Of a stretch of DNA of 64,000 nucleotides, positions 16,113 through 24,632 are shown in pieces (positions within the stretch are counted from its first letter, which is position 1; every line of letters begins with the position of its first letter). The translations under genes were made by a program, and so were the position numbers. Source of the stretch: Janibacter anophelis NBRC 107843 (GTDB lineage Bacteria > Actinomycetota > Actinomycetes > Actinomycetales > Dermatophilaceae); contig NZ_BCSQ01000003.1 of NCBI RefSeq assembly GCF_001570945.1, positions 1 through 64,000 on the forward strand, given 5' to 3'. The notes under the pieces are model-generated. The model searched no databases. It was not told the DNA's origin and was given only the letters and a program-made list of their open reading frames with translations.

Positions 16113-17111
16113 CTACTCCGTCTCGCGCTTGCGCGCGCGGGAGAGCAGCACCTGCACCATGTCCTTGGGCGAGACGCCCTCGTGCACGACACGGGCCACC
16201 TGCTCGGTGATCGGCACGTCGACGCCGTGCGCGCGGGCGAGGTCGAGGATCGAGGCGCAGGACTTCACGCCCTCGGCAGTCTGCTTGGTCTGCTCGGTGA
16301 CCTCAGCGACGGACATGCCCTCGCCGAGCCGGACGCCGAAGGAGTGGTTGCGCGACAACGGCGACATGCACGTGGCGATGAGGTCGCCGACGCCGGCGAG
16401 GCCGGCCATCGTGCGCGGGTCGGCGCCGAGGGCCGTCGCCAGGCGCGTCGTCTCGGCCAGCCCACGGGTGATGATCGTCGCCTTGGTGTTGTCGCCGAAG
16501 CCCAGGCCCGCCGCCATGCCGACGGCGAGCGCGATGACGTTCTTCACCGCGCCACCCAGCTCGGCGCCGACGACGTCGGGCGAGGTGTAGGGGCGGAAGA
16601 ACGAGGTCGAGCAGGCGGCCGCGACCCGGTTCGCCGCCTCCACGTCGGGGCAGGCCACGACGCTGGCCGCCGGCTGCTGCTGGACGATCTCGCGGGCGAG
16701 GTTCGGCCCGCTGACGACGCCGATGCGCTCGACGGGCACCCCGGCCGCCTCGTGGATGACCTCGCTCATCCGCTTGGTCGTGCCGAGCTCGATGCCCTTC
16801 ATCAGGGAGACCACGAGCGGCCCGTCGGCGATGAGGTGGCCCCAGTCGGCGAGGTTGGCACGCAGGGACTGCGAGGGCACCGAGAGGATGACGATGTCGG
16901 CACCGTCCGTCACCTCGGCCGGGTCGGTGGACGCGGTGATCCCGGCAGGGAGGCGCACTCCCGGCAGGTAGTCCTCGTTGACCCCCGAGTTGATCTGGTC
17001 GACGAGCTCCTGGCGGCGGCCCCACACCCGCACGTCGTTGCCGCCGTGGGCGAGGATCGTGCTGAAGGCGGTGCCCCAGCTGCCGGCTCCGAACACTGCG
17101 ATGTGGCTCAT
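16113..17111 (-). CDS. gpsA: Glycerol-3-phosphate dehydrogenase [NAD(P)+]
   Basis: Reduces dihydroxyacetone phosphate to sn-glycerol 3-phosphate, the backbone of phospholipids. The N-terminal nucleotide site is IAVFGAGSWGTAFSTILAHGG. The catalytic lysine region is GAVKNVIALAVGMAAGLGFGDN in the C-terminal helical domain. At 332 residues it has the family length. Its ATG overlaps the plsC stop by four bases, so the acyltransferase that uses the product is made from the same mRNA, an obvious functional pairing. The stop codon abuts the end of the convergent PLP-enzyme gene with no spacer. Confidence 0.96.
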   Translation of the reverse strand: MSHIAVFGAGSWGTAFSTILAHGGNDVRVWGRRQELVDQINSGVNEDYLPGVRLPAGITASTDPAEVTDGADIVILSVPSQSLRANLADWGHLIADGPLVVSLMKGIELGTTKRMSEVIHEAAGVPVERIGVVSGPNLAREIVQQQPAASVVACPDVEAANRVAAACSTSFFRPYTSPDVVGAELGGAVKNVIALAVGMAAGLGFGDNTKATIITRGLAETTRLATALGADPRTMAGLAGVGDLIATCMSPLSRNHSFGVRLGEGMSVAEVTEQTKQTAEGVKSCASILDLARAHGVDVPITEQVARVVHEGVSPKDMVQVLLSRARKRETE

Positions 17112-17863
17112 CGGTCATCTCCTGGTCCGTAGTTGCCCGTGACCCGCAGTCCGTGGGCCTTCGGGTCGAATCGTGTTGCGGGAGCGCGCTGCCCGCGCAG
17201 CTCCTCGAGCTCTTGGGTGATGGCGGCCATGATGCGGTCCGTCGCTGTGGCGACCAGCGGACCGGTGATCGACCGACCCTGCAGGTCGGCGAGGTCGACC
17301 GGTGGGCCGAAGCGGATCCGCATCGTCGTGCGCCGTCGCGAGAGGCGGGGGCGCTTGGCGTAGCGGGGCAGCAGGTCCTGCGGCCCCCACTGGGCGATGG
17401 GGATGACGGGGGCTCCGGAGAGCAGGGCCAGCCGCGCGGCGCCGGTCTTGCCGCGCATGGGCCACAGGTCCGGGTCGCGGGTCAGGGACCCCTCCGGGTA
17501 GACGACGACGCACTCCCCCGCCTCGAGCGCCCGCACGGCGTGGCCCAGGGCGTCACTGGCGCGCGCGGTCTCCCGGTCGACGCGCACCTGCTTGGCGTGG
17601 CGCAGCACCCACCCGACGACCGGGGTGTCGAAGAGCGTGCTCTTGGCGAGGAAGACCGGGCTGATGCCGCGGTTGTACAGCACGTGCGCCCAGGGGAAGG
17701 GGTCGATGTGCGACACGTGGTTGGGGGTGACGATGAAGCCACCGGCGTCGGGCACGTGCTCCAGGCCGGTGACCTCGTAGCGGGAGGTCGCCCACATGCC
17801 CGCACGCAGGAGACCGGCTGCCACCCGGTAGATCACCGGGGTGTGCGTGCGGTGGACGACCAT
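17108..17863 (-). CDS. 1-acyl-sn-glycerol-3-phosphate acyltransferase (PlsC-like)
   Basis: Acylates lysophosphatidate to phosphatidate at the membrane surface. The PlsC catalytic box NHVSHIDPF supplies the H-x4-D dyad near residue 50. LAKSTLF, VVVYPEGSLTRDP and the VIPIAQWG segment correspond to the other three acyltransferase motifs. I prefer the ATG at 17863 (251 residues) because AGAGG lies about six bases upstream. Translation could begin 13 codons earlier, but with no site. It overlaps gpsA by four bases. Fold is secure; PlsC relatives in actinobacteria also acylate other acceptors, so the exact substrate is an inference. Confidence 0.88.
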   Translation of the reverse strand: MVVHRTHTPVIYRVAAGLLRAGMWATSRYEVTGLEHVPDAGGFIVTPNHVSHIDPFPWAHVLYNRGISPVFLAKSTLFDTPVVGWVLRHAKQVRVDRETARASDALGHAVRALEAGECVVVYPEGSLTRDPDLWPMRGKTGAARLALLSGAPVIPIAQWGPQDLLPRYAKRPRLSRRRTTMRIRFGPPVDLADLQGRSITGPLVATATDRIMAAITQELEELRGQRAPATRFDPKAHGLRVTGNYGPGDDR

Positions 17864-17934
17864 GTCACCTCTCTGCGTTCGACCGGCCGGCAAGCCAGCC
17901 ACCTCCGTGGGCCGACTTCACCTTAGGCCACGGA

Positions 17935-17940
17935 TACCCT
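17935..17940 (+). promoter_or_regulatory. Leaderless -10 box for the small 68-residue gene
   Basis: TACCCT ends seven bases before the GTG at 17948. Confidence 0.55.
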
Positions 17941-17947
17941 CGGTCCT

Positions 17948-18154
17948 GTGCAAGCGACCGTCTTCTCCCACGACCCTGACACGACCACCGTCGTCACCGA
18001 CGACGGTCGACGCCTGCACGTTGCTCCGGAGGTCTTCGCCGCCAGCGCGTTGCGCTTCGTGCGCCCAGGTCAGCGGGTGAGCATCACCGTCGAGGGTACG
18101 AGGGTGACGCGGCTGTGGATCGTCGGCATCGGCGACGGCGAGACGATCCGCTGA
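17948..18154 (+). CDS. Small conserved beta-rich protein, function unknown
   Basis: A 68-residue protein with alternating hydrophobic and polar residues typical of a small beta-barrel. The core DDGRRLHVAPEVFAASALRFVRPGQRVSITVEG resembles the C-terminal half of cold-shock or KOW-like small folds, but I see no RNP1/RNP2 nucleic-acid motif. It is a single-gene unit between plsC and the convergent HU gene. Similar short proteins occur in this neighbourhood in other actinobacteria. GTG start is supported by TACCCT seven bases upstream, so the mRNA is probably leaderless. No function is claimed. Confidence 0.65.
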   Translation: MQATVFSHDPDTTTVVTDDGRRLHVAPEVFAASALRFVRPGQRVSITVEGTRVTRLWIVGIGDGETIR

Positions 18155-18171
18155 CGACGGCGGAGAGCCGA

Positions 18172-18186
18172 CGACCGTGTCGGTCG
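18172..18186. terminator. Short hairpin between convergent genes
   Basis: CGACCG and CGGTCG pair around TGT, 17 bases past the 68-residue gene and 20 bases past the HU stop. It is short and lacks a T-run. Confidence 0.3.
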
Positions 18187-18205
18187 CCGGCCCTCGTCAC
18201 ACCCC

Positions 18206-18922
18206 TCAGCTGCCGCTGGAGGTGGCCTTCTTCGCCGTGGTCTTCTTGGCCGCGCTCTTCGCCGGGGTGGCCTTCTTCGCCGACGACGTCTTCTTCGTCG
18301 TCGTCGCCTTCTTGGCCGGGGTCGACTTCTTCGCCGTCGAGGTCTTCTTGACCGGGGTGGCCTTCTTCGTCGACGTCTTCTTCGCCGTCGTCGTCGCCTT
18401 CTTGGCTGGGGTCGACTTCTTGGCCGTGGAGGTCTTCTTCGCCGGCGTCGCCTTCTTGGCCGACGACGTCTTCTTGGCCGACGAGGTCTTCTTGGCCGGG
18501 GAGGCCTTCTTGGCCGACGACGAGGCCGCCTTCTTCGGCTTGCGTCCGGGGATGGCGCTCTCGGCGATCCCCAGGGCCGTGCCCGCGGCGGAGGTGACGC
18601 TGCCGGCAGCGGCACGGGCGGCAGCGGGAGCGGCCTTGGGCAGCGAGCGGGGGTCGGCGACGTAGCCCTTGAAGCTCGTCCCGGCCTTGAAGCGCGGAAC
18701 GGACGTCTTCTTGATCTTGACGACCTCACCCGTGCGCGGGTTGCGGCCGGTGCGGGCGGCGCGGGCCGCCTTTTCGAAGGTGCCGAATCCGGTGATGGCG
18801 ACGCGGCCGCCCTTGGCGACCTCGCGCACGATCGTGTCGAGCACGACCTCCAGCGCTTCCTGGGCGGCCTTGCGGCTGCCCAACCTCTCCTCGAGAGCCT
18901 TGACGAGTTCTGCCTTGTTCAC
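18206..18922 (-). CDS. HU-family nucleoid protein with Lys/Ala-rich tail
   Basis: Histone-like DNA-binding protein that compacts the nucleoid. Residues 1-92 form a normal HU domain: NKAELVKALEERLGSRKAA, VAITGFGTFEKAARAARTGR and NPRTGEVVKIK. A 35-residue Ala-rich linker follows. The last 110 or so residues are a tail of KKTST, KKATP and AKKSTPAK-type units, like mycobacterial HupB and Streptomyces HupS. These tails resemble eukaryotic H1 and bind DNA non-specifically, and in mycobacteria they are acetylated. The GTG at 18922 is chosen because GGGGA lies six bases upstream. Length is 238 residues. Chromosomal context next to leuCD is standard for the actinobacterial form. Confidence 0.94.
   Translation of the reverse strand: MNKAELVKALEERLGSRKAAQEALEVVLDTIVREVAKGGRVAITGFGTFEKAARAARTGRNPRTGEVVKIKKTSVPRFKAGTSFKGYVADPRSLPKAAPAAARAAAGSVTSAAGTALGIAESAIPGRKPKKAASSSAKKASPAKKTSSAKKTSSAKKATPAKKTSTAKKSTPAKKATTTAKKTSTKKATPVKKTSTAKKSTPAKKATTTKKTSSAKKATPAKSAAKKTTAKKATSSGS
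18221..18545 (-). repeat. Imperfect tandem repeats encoding the HU Lys-rich tail
   Basis: Units of 15 to 24 bases coding AKK-TS, KK-ATP-A and KK-STPAKKA recur about a dozen times. Repeats like these commonly change length between strains by slippage or recombination. Confidence 0.75.
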
Positions 18923-19160
18923 GGTCACTCCCCGTAGCTGTACGGTCCGGTGATCCCCCGGCGAGGAAGGCCGAGCCGTGCACCCGACCTGTACTGACGG
19001 TAGGGCGGCTGGGTGCCCGGGTGTGAGATTTGGCCCTGCACATTTTCTTGCGCCGCAACCGGGTTCGTGTGCCCGCGACGGGGTACACCGCTCGGGTCCG
19101 CACCAACTCCTCTGCGTCACAACGGGTTTCGTTGCGACAGCCGCTCCCCGACCACCGCAC
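18923..19160. other. Intergenic region upstream of HU
   Basis: Together with the palindrome at 19161-19192 this forms a stretch of about 300 bases with no gene. It should hold the HU promoter; a TACCGT -10 candidate (minus strand) lies at 18997-19002, giving a leader of roughly 70 bases. The remainder has scattered AT-richer patches (for example around 19035) but no reading frame or repeat I can support. Confidence 0.45.
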
Positions 19161-19192
19161 GACGAAGGGGGCGCCGCGGCGCCCCCTTCGTC
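19161..19192. terminator. Perfect 16-bp palindrome, terminator of leuCD
   Basis: GACGAAGGGGGCGCCG is followed immediately by its exact reverse complement. It consists of two head-to-head copies of the dispersed CGAAGGGGG word and lies 33 bases past the leuD stop codon. Confidence 0.75.
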
Positions 19193-19225
19193 CTCACCTC
19201 GGCGACACGCCGGGGTGCCGCATCG

Positions 19226-19819
19226 TCACGACGGCTGCGTCACCGGCTTGAAGCTCGGGCGCTGCGCCTCGAAGTCGGTGACGTCCTGCTCGTGGCGCAT
19301 CGTCAGACCGATGTCGTCCAGGCCCTCGAGCAGGCGCCAGCGCGTGTAGTCGTCGACGTGGAAGGTGCACGTGATGTCGCCGGCGACGATCGTCTTGGCG
19401 GTCAGGTCGACGGTGATCTCACCGCCGGGGGTGTTCTCCAGGTACTTCCACAGCAGCTCGACGTCGTCCTGCGCGACCTGAGCGGCGAGCAGTCCCTGCT
19501 TGCCGGAGTTGCCGCGGAAGATGTCGGCGAAGCGCGAGGAGATGACGACGCGGAAGCCGTAGTCCTTGAGCGCCCAGACGGCGTGCTCGCGGGAGGACCC
19601 GGTGCCGAAGTCGGGACCGACGACGAGCACGGAGCCGTCGCGGTACGCAGGCTGGTTGAGCACGAAGGTCTCGTCGTTGCGCCAGGCCGCGAAGAGGCCG
19701 TCCTCGAAGCCGGTGCGCGAGACCCGCTTGAGGTAGACGGCGGGGATGATCTGGTCGGTGTCGACATTGCTGCGGCGCAGCGGGACACCGGTGCCGGTGT
19801 GGGTGGTGAAGGCTTCCAT
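19226..19819 (-). CDS. leuD: 3-isopropylmalate dehydratase small subunit
   Basis: Swivelling domain of isopropylmalate isomerase, the second step of leucine synthesis. The start [32 protein letters not shown] and the [15 protein letters not shown] block are diagnostic. The 197-residue length is normal. It follows leuC by nine bases and forms the active enzyme with it. The operon is controlled in relatives by the IclR-type regulator encoded divergently upstream of leuC. A palindromic terminator follows. Confidence 0.96.
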   Translation of the reverse strand: MEAFTTHTGTGVPLRRSNVDTDQIIPAVYLKRVSRTGFEDGLFAAWRNDETFVLNQPAYRDGSVLVVGPDFGTGSSREHAVWALKDYGFRVVISSRFADIFRGNSGKQGLLAAQVAQDDVELLWKYLENTPGGEITVDLTAKTIVAGDITCTFHVDDYTRWRLLEGLDDIGLTMRHEQDVTDFEAQRPSFKPVTQPS

Positions 19820-19828
19820 GACTGCTCC

Positions 19829-21256
19829 TCAGACCGTCTCGAGGGTGGCGGCGGCGGTGGCGGGCTCGAGGTCCGCGGGGCTCGACAGCGTGCCGCGCAC
19901 CGCGGTGGCGGCGGCGACGAGCGGGCTGACGAGGTGGGTGCGACCGCCCTTGCCCTGGCGGCCCTCGAAGTTGCGGTTGCTCGTCGACGCGGAGCGCTCG
20001 CCCGGGGCGAGGGTGTCGGGGTTCATGCCCAGGCACATCGAGCAGCCGGGCAGGCGCCACTCGGCGCCGGCCTCGGTGAAGACCCGGTCCAGGCCCTCGG
20101 CCTCGGCCTGCAGGCGCACGCGGGCGGAGCCGGGCACGACGAGCATGCGCACGGACTCGGCGACGTGGCGCCCCTTGATGACCTCGGCGGCGGCGCGCAG
20201 GTCCTCGATGCGCCCGTTGGTGCACGAGCCGACGAAGACGGTGTCGACGGCGACCTCGCGCAGCGGGGTGCCGGCGGTCAGGCCCATGTACTCCAGTGCC
20301 TTGGCGGCGGCGACGCGGTCGGTCTCGTCGGCCATCGCCTCGGGGTCGGGCACGGCCTCGCCGAGCGGCGAGCCCTGGCCGGGGTTGGTGCCCCACGTGA
20401 CGAAGGGAGTGAGCGTCGAGGCGTCGATGGTGACCTCGGCGTCGAAGACGGCGTCGTCGTCGGTGCGCAGCGTGCGCCAGTGCTCGACGGCGGCGTCCCA
20501 GTCGGCGCCGGTCGGGGCGTGGTCGCGACCCTTGAGGTACTCGAAGGTGACGTCGTCGGGGGCGATCATCCCGGCGCGGGCGCCGGCCTCGATCGACATG
20601 TTGCACACCGTCATGCGCGCCTCCATGGACAGCGCCTCGATGGCCTCACCGCGGTACTCCAGGACGTAGCCCTGGCCACCGCCGGTCCCGATCCTGGCGA
20701 TGACCGCGAGGATGATGTCCTTGGCCGTCACGCCCGGCTGCAGCTGCCCGGTGACGTTGATGGCCATCGTCTTGAAGGGGTTGAGCGAGAGGGTCTGCGT
20801 GGCGAGCACGTGTTCGACCTCGCTCGTGCCGATGCCGAAGGCGAGTGCGCCGAACGCGCCGTGGGTGCTCGTGTGGCTGTCGCCGCAGACGACGGTCATG
20901 CCCGGCTGGGTCAGCCCGAGCTGCGGGCCGACGACGTGGACGATGCCCTGCTCGGCGTCACCCATCGGGTAGAGGCGCACGCCGAACTCGGCGCAGTTGT
21001 CGCGCAGCGTCTCGACCTGGACCTTGCTCACCGGGTCGGTGATCGGGCCGGGCGTCGTCGGGACGTTGTGGTCCTCGGTCGCGAGGGTCAGGTCGGGTCG
21101 GCGCACCTGCCGACCGGCCAGGCGCAGCCCCTCGAAGGCCTGCGGGCTCGTCACCTCGTGAAGGAGGTGCAGGTCGATGTAGAGCAGGTCGGGCTCCCCG
21201 TCGACGTGTCGGACGACGTGCTCTGCCCAGACCTTCTCGGCCAGCGTTCCAGCCAT
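19829..21256 (-). CDS. leuC: 3-isopropylmalate dehydratase large subunit
   Basis: Catalytic [4Fe-4S] subunit of isopropylmalate isomerase, which interconverts 2- and 3-isopropylmalate. The cluster cysteines lie in [15 protein letters not shown] and [30 protein letters not shown] and [19 protein letters not shown] are further hallmark blocks. The ATG at 21256 is fixed by GAAGAGAGAC just upstream and gives 475 residues. Longer in-frame sequence upstream is antisense to the regulator gene and is not coding. It is divergent from the IclR-type gene, with 120 bases between them. Confidence 0.97.
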   Translation of the reverse strand: MAGTLAEKVWAEHVVRHVDGEPDLLYIDLHLLHEVTSPQAFEGLRLAGRQVRRPDLTLATEDHNVPTTPGPITDPVSKVQVETLRDNCAEFGVRLYPMGDAEQGIVHVVGPQLGLTQPGMTVVCGDSHTSTHGAFGALAFGIGTSEVEHVLATQTLSLNPFKTMAINVTGQLQPGVTAKDIILAVIARIGTGGGQGYVLEYRGEAIEALSMEARMTVCNMSIEAGARAGMIAPDDVTFEYLKGRDHAPTGADWDAAVEHWRTLRTDDDAVFDAEVTIDASTLTPFVTWGTNPGQGSPLGEAVPDPEAMADETDRVAAAKALEYMGLTAGTPLREVAVDTVFVGSCTNGRIEDLRAAAEVIKGRHVAESVRMLVVPGSARVRLQAEAEGLDRVFTEAGAEWRLPGCSMCLGMNPDTLAPGERSASTSNRNFEGRQGKGGRTHLVSPLVAAATAVRGTLSSPADLEPATAAATLETV

Positions 21257-21341
21257 GTCTCTCTTCCCATCCATGCGTGGTGCCACGGTGAGGGCACGGT
21301 GTGTCACCCATGACATTTGCACGTCGCGGGCGGACCGGATC

Positions 21342-21370
21342 TTGCGTCTCACGACATGAGATGTCAGTAT
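21342..21370 (+). promoter_or_regulatory. Promoter of the IclR-type regulator with embedded inverted repeat
   Basis: TTGCGT (21342-21347) and CAGTAT (21365-21370) are separated by 17 bases, and the -10 ends six bases before the ATG, so the mRNA is probably leaderless. The spacer contains the inverted repeat TCTCA-N5-TGAGA (21347-21361), a plausible operator for autoregulation and for repression of the divergent leuCD. Confidence 0.5.
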
Positions 21371-21376
21371 CAGTCC

Positions 21377-22126
21377 ATGGACAACGGTAGTGGAGTGGGC
21401 GTCCTGGACAAGGCCGCCATCGTGCTCGGGGCCCTCGAGGCGGGCCCGTCGACCCTCGCGCAGCTCGTCGGTGCGACCGGCCTGGCCCGGCCGACGGCGC
21501 ACCGGCTCGCCGTCGCGCTCGAGCACCATCGGCTCGTCGCCCGCGACATGCAGGGCCGCTTCGTGCTCGGCCCGCGCCTGGGTGAGCTGGCCGCCTCCGC
21601 CGGTGAGGACAAGCTGCTCGTCGCGGCCGGCCCCGTGCTCGGCGCCCTGCGCGACCACACCAACGAGTCCGCCCAGCTCTTCCGCCGCCAGGGCGAGCAT
21701 CGCGTGTGCGTCTCGGCGGCCGAGCGGCCCGTCGGTCTGCGCGACTCGATCCCGGTCGGCGCGACTCTGTCGATGCACGCCGGCTCCGCCGCGCAGGTGC
21801 TGCTCGCCTGGGAGGAGCCGGACCGGCTGCACCGTGGCCTGCAGGAGGCCGCCTTCACCGCGACGATGCTCTCCGGGGTGCGCCGCCGCGGCTGGGCGCA
21901 GAGCGTCGGCGAGCGCGAGGCCGGCGTCGCCTCCGTGTCGGCACCGGTCCGCTCCCCCAGCGGTCGGGTCATCGCGGCCGTGTCGATCTCGGGCCCGATC
22001 GAGCGCCTGTCCCGCCAGCCCGGTCGCCTCCACGCCGCGACCGTCATCGCCGGCGCCAACAAGCTGACCGAGGTCCTGGAGAAGCACGCCAAGGCAGCCG
22101 AGGCCGCGGACCGCGACACGGAGTGA
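21377..22126 (+). CDS. IclR-family regulator, LtbR-like
   Basis: Winged helix-turn-helix repressor of the IclR family with an N-terminal DNA-binding domain (about residues 1-70, [19 protein letters not shown] as the recognition region) and a C-terminal ligand-binding domain. In corynebacteria and relatives the gene in this exact divergent position next to leuCD is ltbR, a repressor of leucine and tryptophan synthesis. Location and fold support the same role here. 249 residues from the ATG at 21377, which follows a compact leaderless promoter with an inverted repeat in its spacer. Effector unknown. Confidence 0.85.
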   Translation: MDNGSGVGVLDKAAIVLGALEAGPSTLAQLVGATGLARPTAHRLAVALEHHRLVARDMQGRFVLGPRLGELAASAGEDKLLVAAGPVLGALRDHTNESAQLFRRQGEHRVCVSAAERPVGLRDSIPVGATLSMHAGSAAQVLLAWEEPDRLHRGLQEAAFTATMLSGVRRRGWAQSVGEREAGVASVSAPVRSPSGRVIAAVSISGPIERLSRQPGRLHAATVIAGANKLTEVLEKHAKAAEAADRDTE

Positions 22127-22169
22127 GTCGGGCTTGCTTCCCGCTCCCGGCCCGGAGGGGCAGCGCGCT

Positions 22170-22240
22170 GCCGATGTCCTTCGTCGTCGTGTGGTCATGT
22201 CGTCGTGCTCAACATCGGCTTGATGCTGCGCCACCCCTCC
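22170..22240. repeat. Hairpin repeat family C, copy 1
   Basis: A 71-base element 43 bases past the regulator's stop, about 80% identical to 29325-29394. Its outer arms GCCGATGT and ACATCGGC pair perfectly. In the second copy the arms are GCCGAAGT and ACTTCGGC: both sides changed together and pairing is kept. Confidence 0.7.
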
Positions 22241-22293
22241 CGCCCGTCCGCTGTACTCGGGTCGAGCGGACAACGCTGCGCGGGCGGACACGA

Positions 22294-22327
22294 CGAAGGC
22301 CCCCGCTCGGATGAGCGGGGGCCTTCG
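22294..22327 (-). terminator. Terminator of the gltX-tRNA unit
   Basis: A perfect 15-bp stem, arms beginning CGAAGGCCCCCGCTC, with a GGAT loop, lies eight bases past the 3' end of tRNA-Glu. Confidence 0.8.
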
Positions 22328-22334
22328 ACCGATG

Positions 22335-22407
22335 TAGCCCCGACGGGATTCGAACCCGCGCTACCGCCTTGAGAGGGCGGCGTGCTAGGCCACTACACAA
22401 CGGGGCC
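22335..22407 (-). tRNA. tRNA-Glu (anticodon CTC)
   Basis: A 73-nucleotide cloverleaf on the minus strand. The acceptor arms GGCCCCG and CGGGGCT pair with one G-U at position 1-72. The anticodon arm is CCGCC-CTCTCAA-GGCGG with anticodon CTC (reads GAG), and the T arm contains GGTTCGAATCC. CCA is not encoded. It lies downstream of tRNA-Gln and gltX on the same strand, probably in one transcript. Confidence 0.95.
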
Positions 22408-22505
22408 ATATGTGCTTCCCGACCGGCTGACCGGCTGGGCAACGGAGAGAACCTTAACCCGAAAGGGGTCACTCTCCGAAATCGAGCGGCGAACCGCTCT
22501 CAGCG

Positions 22506-22577
22506 CTGGGGTACCAGGACTCGAACCTAGAACAACTGAACCAGAATCAGCCGTGTTGCCAATTACACCATACCCCA
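22506..22577 (-). tRNA. tRNA-Gln (anticodon CTG)
   Basis: A 72-nucleotide cloverleaf with acceptor arms TGGGGTA and TACCCCA, discriminator G, anticodon loop TTCTGGT giving anticodon CTG (reads CAG), and a T arm with GGTTCGAGTCC. CCA is not encoded. It sits between gltX and tRNA-Glu. Because GatCAB is encoded in the same window, this tRNA may be charged first with glutamate and then amidated. Confidence 0.94.
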
Positions 22578-22671
22578 AGGGGGTATCACTGACCCTTCGG
22601 AGCGAACTCCGCGCGGCCCGTGAACCGAGAGACGATGCTACCCGTCAACCTCCGTCACCCCAAATCGTCAC

Positions 22672-24216
22672 TCAGGCGAGCGACTCCCGCAGCGAGCGCA
22701 GGCGCGCGAGGGTCGAGGGCTGGCCGAGGATCTCCATCGACTCGAAGAGCGGCGGGCTGATCCGCGCCCCCGAGACCGCGGTGCGCAGCGGGCCGAAGGC
22801 GAATCGTGGCTTGATGCCCATGCCCTCGACGATCGCCTCGCGCAGAGTCGCCTCGATCTGCTCGGCCTTCCACTCGTTGCCGCTGCGGGCCTCCTCCGAG
22901 AGGACCCCCGCGGGCACGTGCAGCCCCTCGAGCGCCGTGATCGCCGCGTCGAGCACCTGGCCCGCGTCGTCCTTCAGCCCGGCGCGCGCGTCCTCGTCGA
23001 TGACGAGGTCGGCGTCGGCGGTGTAGAACGGCCGCACCAGCGCGGAGGCCTCGGTGAGCAGCGCCATCCGGGTCTGGATGAGCTCGGCGACCGACTTCAG
23101 CCGGGCCAGCTCCCCCAGCGACGGGTTGTCGCCGAGCACGCCGTCGGCCTGCAGGTACGGCAGCAGGCGCGAGGTGAAGTCACCCAGCTCGAGGTCGCGG
23201 ATCCACGCACCGTTGAGCCACTCGAGCTTCTTGAGGTCGAAGATCGGGCCGACGGTGTTGACCTTGCTCCAGGCGAAGTCGCGGGAGAACTCCTCGAAGG
23301 TGAACTTCTCGACGTCCTGGCCGTCCTCCCCCTTCGCCGGCGGGTAGGCCAACAGGCCGAGGAAGTTGACGACGGCCTCGGGCAGGTAGCCCTGCTCCTG
23401 GAACCACGTGAGGCGCGCCTCCGGGTTCTTGCGCTTGGAGATCTTCGACTTGTTCTGGTTGCGCAGCAACGGCATGTGCGCGAACTTCGGCGGCTCCAGC
23501 CCGAGCCACTGGTAGAGCAGGACGTGCTTGGGCGTGGAGGAGATCCACTCCTCGCCGCGCACGACGTGGGTGATGCCCATCTCGTGGTCGTCGACGACGA
23601 CGGCCATGTGGTAGGTCGGGAAGCCGTCGGCCTTGAGGATCACCTGGTCGTCGGGACGGGGCGCCGAGACCGTCCCGCGGATGATGTCCTCGAAGGTCGT
23701 CGGCGCGTCCTCGGGGATGAGCATGCGCACGACGGGGGTCTCGTTGAAGCCCTCGAGCTGCGCGCGCTCCTCCCGGGTCTTGCCGACGCACATGCGGTCG
23801 TAGCCCGTGGGCAGCTTGAGCTTCTGCTGCTTCTCGCGCATCGCGGTCAGGCGCTCGGTGGAGCACCAGCAGTGGTAGGCGTGGCCGTCCTCGATGAGCT
23901 TGTCGACGTAGGGACGGTAGGTCTCGAGCCGCTCGCTCTGCCGGTACGGCGCGTAGGGGCCGCCGACGTCCGGGCCCTCGTCCCAGCGCAGGTCGAGCCA
24001 CCCGAGGGTGTCGTAGAGCTGCTGCTCGCTCGTCTCGTTGAACCGGGCCCGGTCGGTGTCCTCGATGCGCAGCACGAACTGGCCGCCCTGCTGCCGCGCG
24101 AAGGCGAGGTTGAACAGGGCCATGTAGGCCGTGCCGACGTGCGGGTCACCGGTCGGCGACGGTGCGACGCGCAGGCGGGGGGCGGAGGGCTTCGAGGGTG
24201 CAGAGGAGTCGCTCAT
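22672..24216 (-). CDS. gltX: Glutamyl-tRNA synthetase
   Basis: Class I aminoacyl-tRNA synthetase. The HIGH-like element is in VAPSPTGDPHVGTAYMAL, and the KMSKS element is SKISKRK about residue 250. An IEDTDR block and VVRGEEWISSTPKHVLLYQ are typical of bacterial GltX. The 514-residue form starts at the ATG at 24216. A longer frame upstream is antisense to the UPF0060 gene and is rejected. The cysteines around CWCSTERL suggest the zinc-containing subtype. Encoded just upstream of tRNA-Gln and tRNA-Glu on the same strand, it is likely non-discriminating if glutamine charging runs through GatCAB. Confidence 0.96.
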   Translation of the reverse strand: MSDSSAPSKPSAPRLRVAPSPTGDPHVGTAYMALFNLAFARQQGGQFVLRIEDTDRARFNETSEQQLYDTLGWLDLRWDEGPDVGGPYAPYRQSERLETYRPYVDKLIEDGHAYHCWCSTERLTAMREKQQKLKLPTGYDRMCVGKTREERAQLEGFNETPVVRMLIPEDAPTTFEDIIRGTVSAPRPDDQVILKADGFPTYHMAVVVDDHEMGITHVVRGEEWISSTPKHVLLYQWLGLEPPKFAHMPLLRNQNKSKISKRKNPEARLTWFQEQGYLPEAVVNFLGLLAYPPAKGEDGQDVEKFTFEEFSRDFAWSKVNTVGPIFDLKKLEWLNGAWIRDLELGDFTSRLLPYLQADGVLGDNPSLGELARLKSVAELIQTRMALLTEASALVRPFYTADADLVIDEDARAGLKDDAGQVLDAAITALEGLHVPAGVLSEEARSGNEWKAEQIEATLREAIVEGMGIKPRFAFGPLRTAVSGARISPPLFESMEILGQPSTLARLRSLRESLA

Positions 24217-24225
24217 GATGGGCCG

Positions 24226-24231
24226 ATCGTA
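24226..24231 (-). promoter_or_regulatory. Candidate leaderless -10 box for gltX
   Basis: TACGAT on the minus strand ends nine bases before the ATG. The nine-base gap leaves at most a two-base leader. Confidence 0.4.
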
Positions 24232-24261
24232 TCGCCGTCGATACCGTCGGCGACCGGACGG

Positions 24262-24286
24262 GACGAAGGGGGCGTCCCCCTTCGTC
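24262..24286 (-). terminator. Terminator after the UPF0060 gene, paired CGAAGGGGG words
   Basis: GACGAAGGGGG and CCCCCTTCGTC form a perfect 11-bp stem with a 3-base loop. It overlaps the stop codon of the UPF0060 gene and insulates gltX. Confidence 0.7.
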
Positions 24287-24620
24287 AGTCCGCGCGAGGT
24301 GCGTACATGATCACGGCGACCCCGACGAGGCAGATGAGTGCGCCCGCGGTGTCCCACCGGTCCGGGCGGAAGCCGTCGACGGCCATCCCCCACAGCAGCG
24401 ACCCGGCGACGAAGACGCCGCCGTACGCGGCGAGGATCCGACCGAAGCTCGCGTCGGGCTGCAGCGTCGCGACCGCCCCGTAGAGGCCGAGCGCCACGAC
24501 TCCGGCCCCGATCCACAGCCAGCCGCGGTGCTCACGGATGCCCTGCCAGACCAGCCATGCCCCGCCGATCTCGAGCAACGCCGCGAGGACGAAGAGCGGG
24601 ACCGACCGGGCGACGTCCAC
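24285..24620 (-). CDS. UPF0060 (YnfA-like) membrane protein
   Basis: Integral membrane protein of 111 residues with four predicted membrane segments ([59 protein letters not shown] and [15 protein letters not shown]). [27 protein letters not shown] and DGFRPDRWD are family hallmarks. Homologues belong to the small-multidrug-resistance superfold, but no substrate is established. GTG start; it follows the fumarylacetoacetase-like gene by 12 bases, so the two share a transcript. Function unassigned. Confidence 0.9.
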   Translation of the reverse strand: MDVARSVPLFVLAALLEIGGAWLVWQGIREHRGWLWIGAGVVALGLYGAVATLQPDASFGRILAAYGGVFVAGSLLWGMAVDGFRPDRWDTAGALICLVGVAVIMYAPRAD

Positions 24621-24632
24621 GTCAGGACCCGG

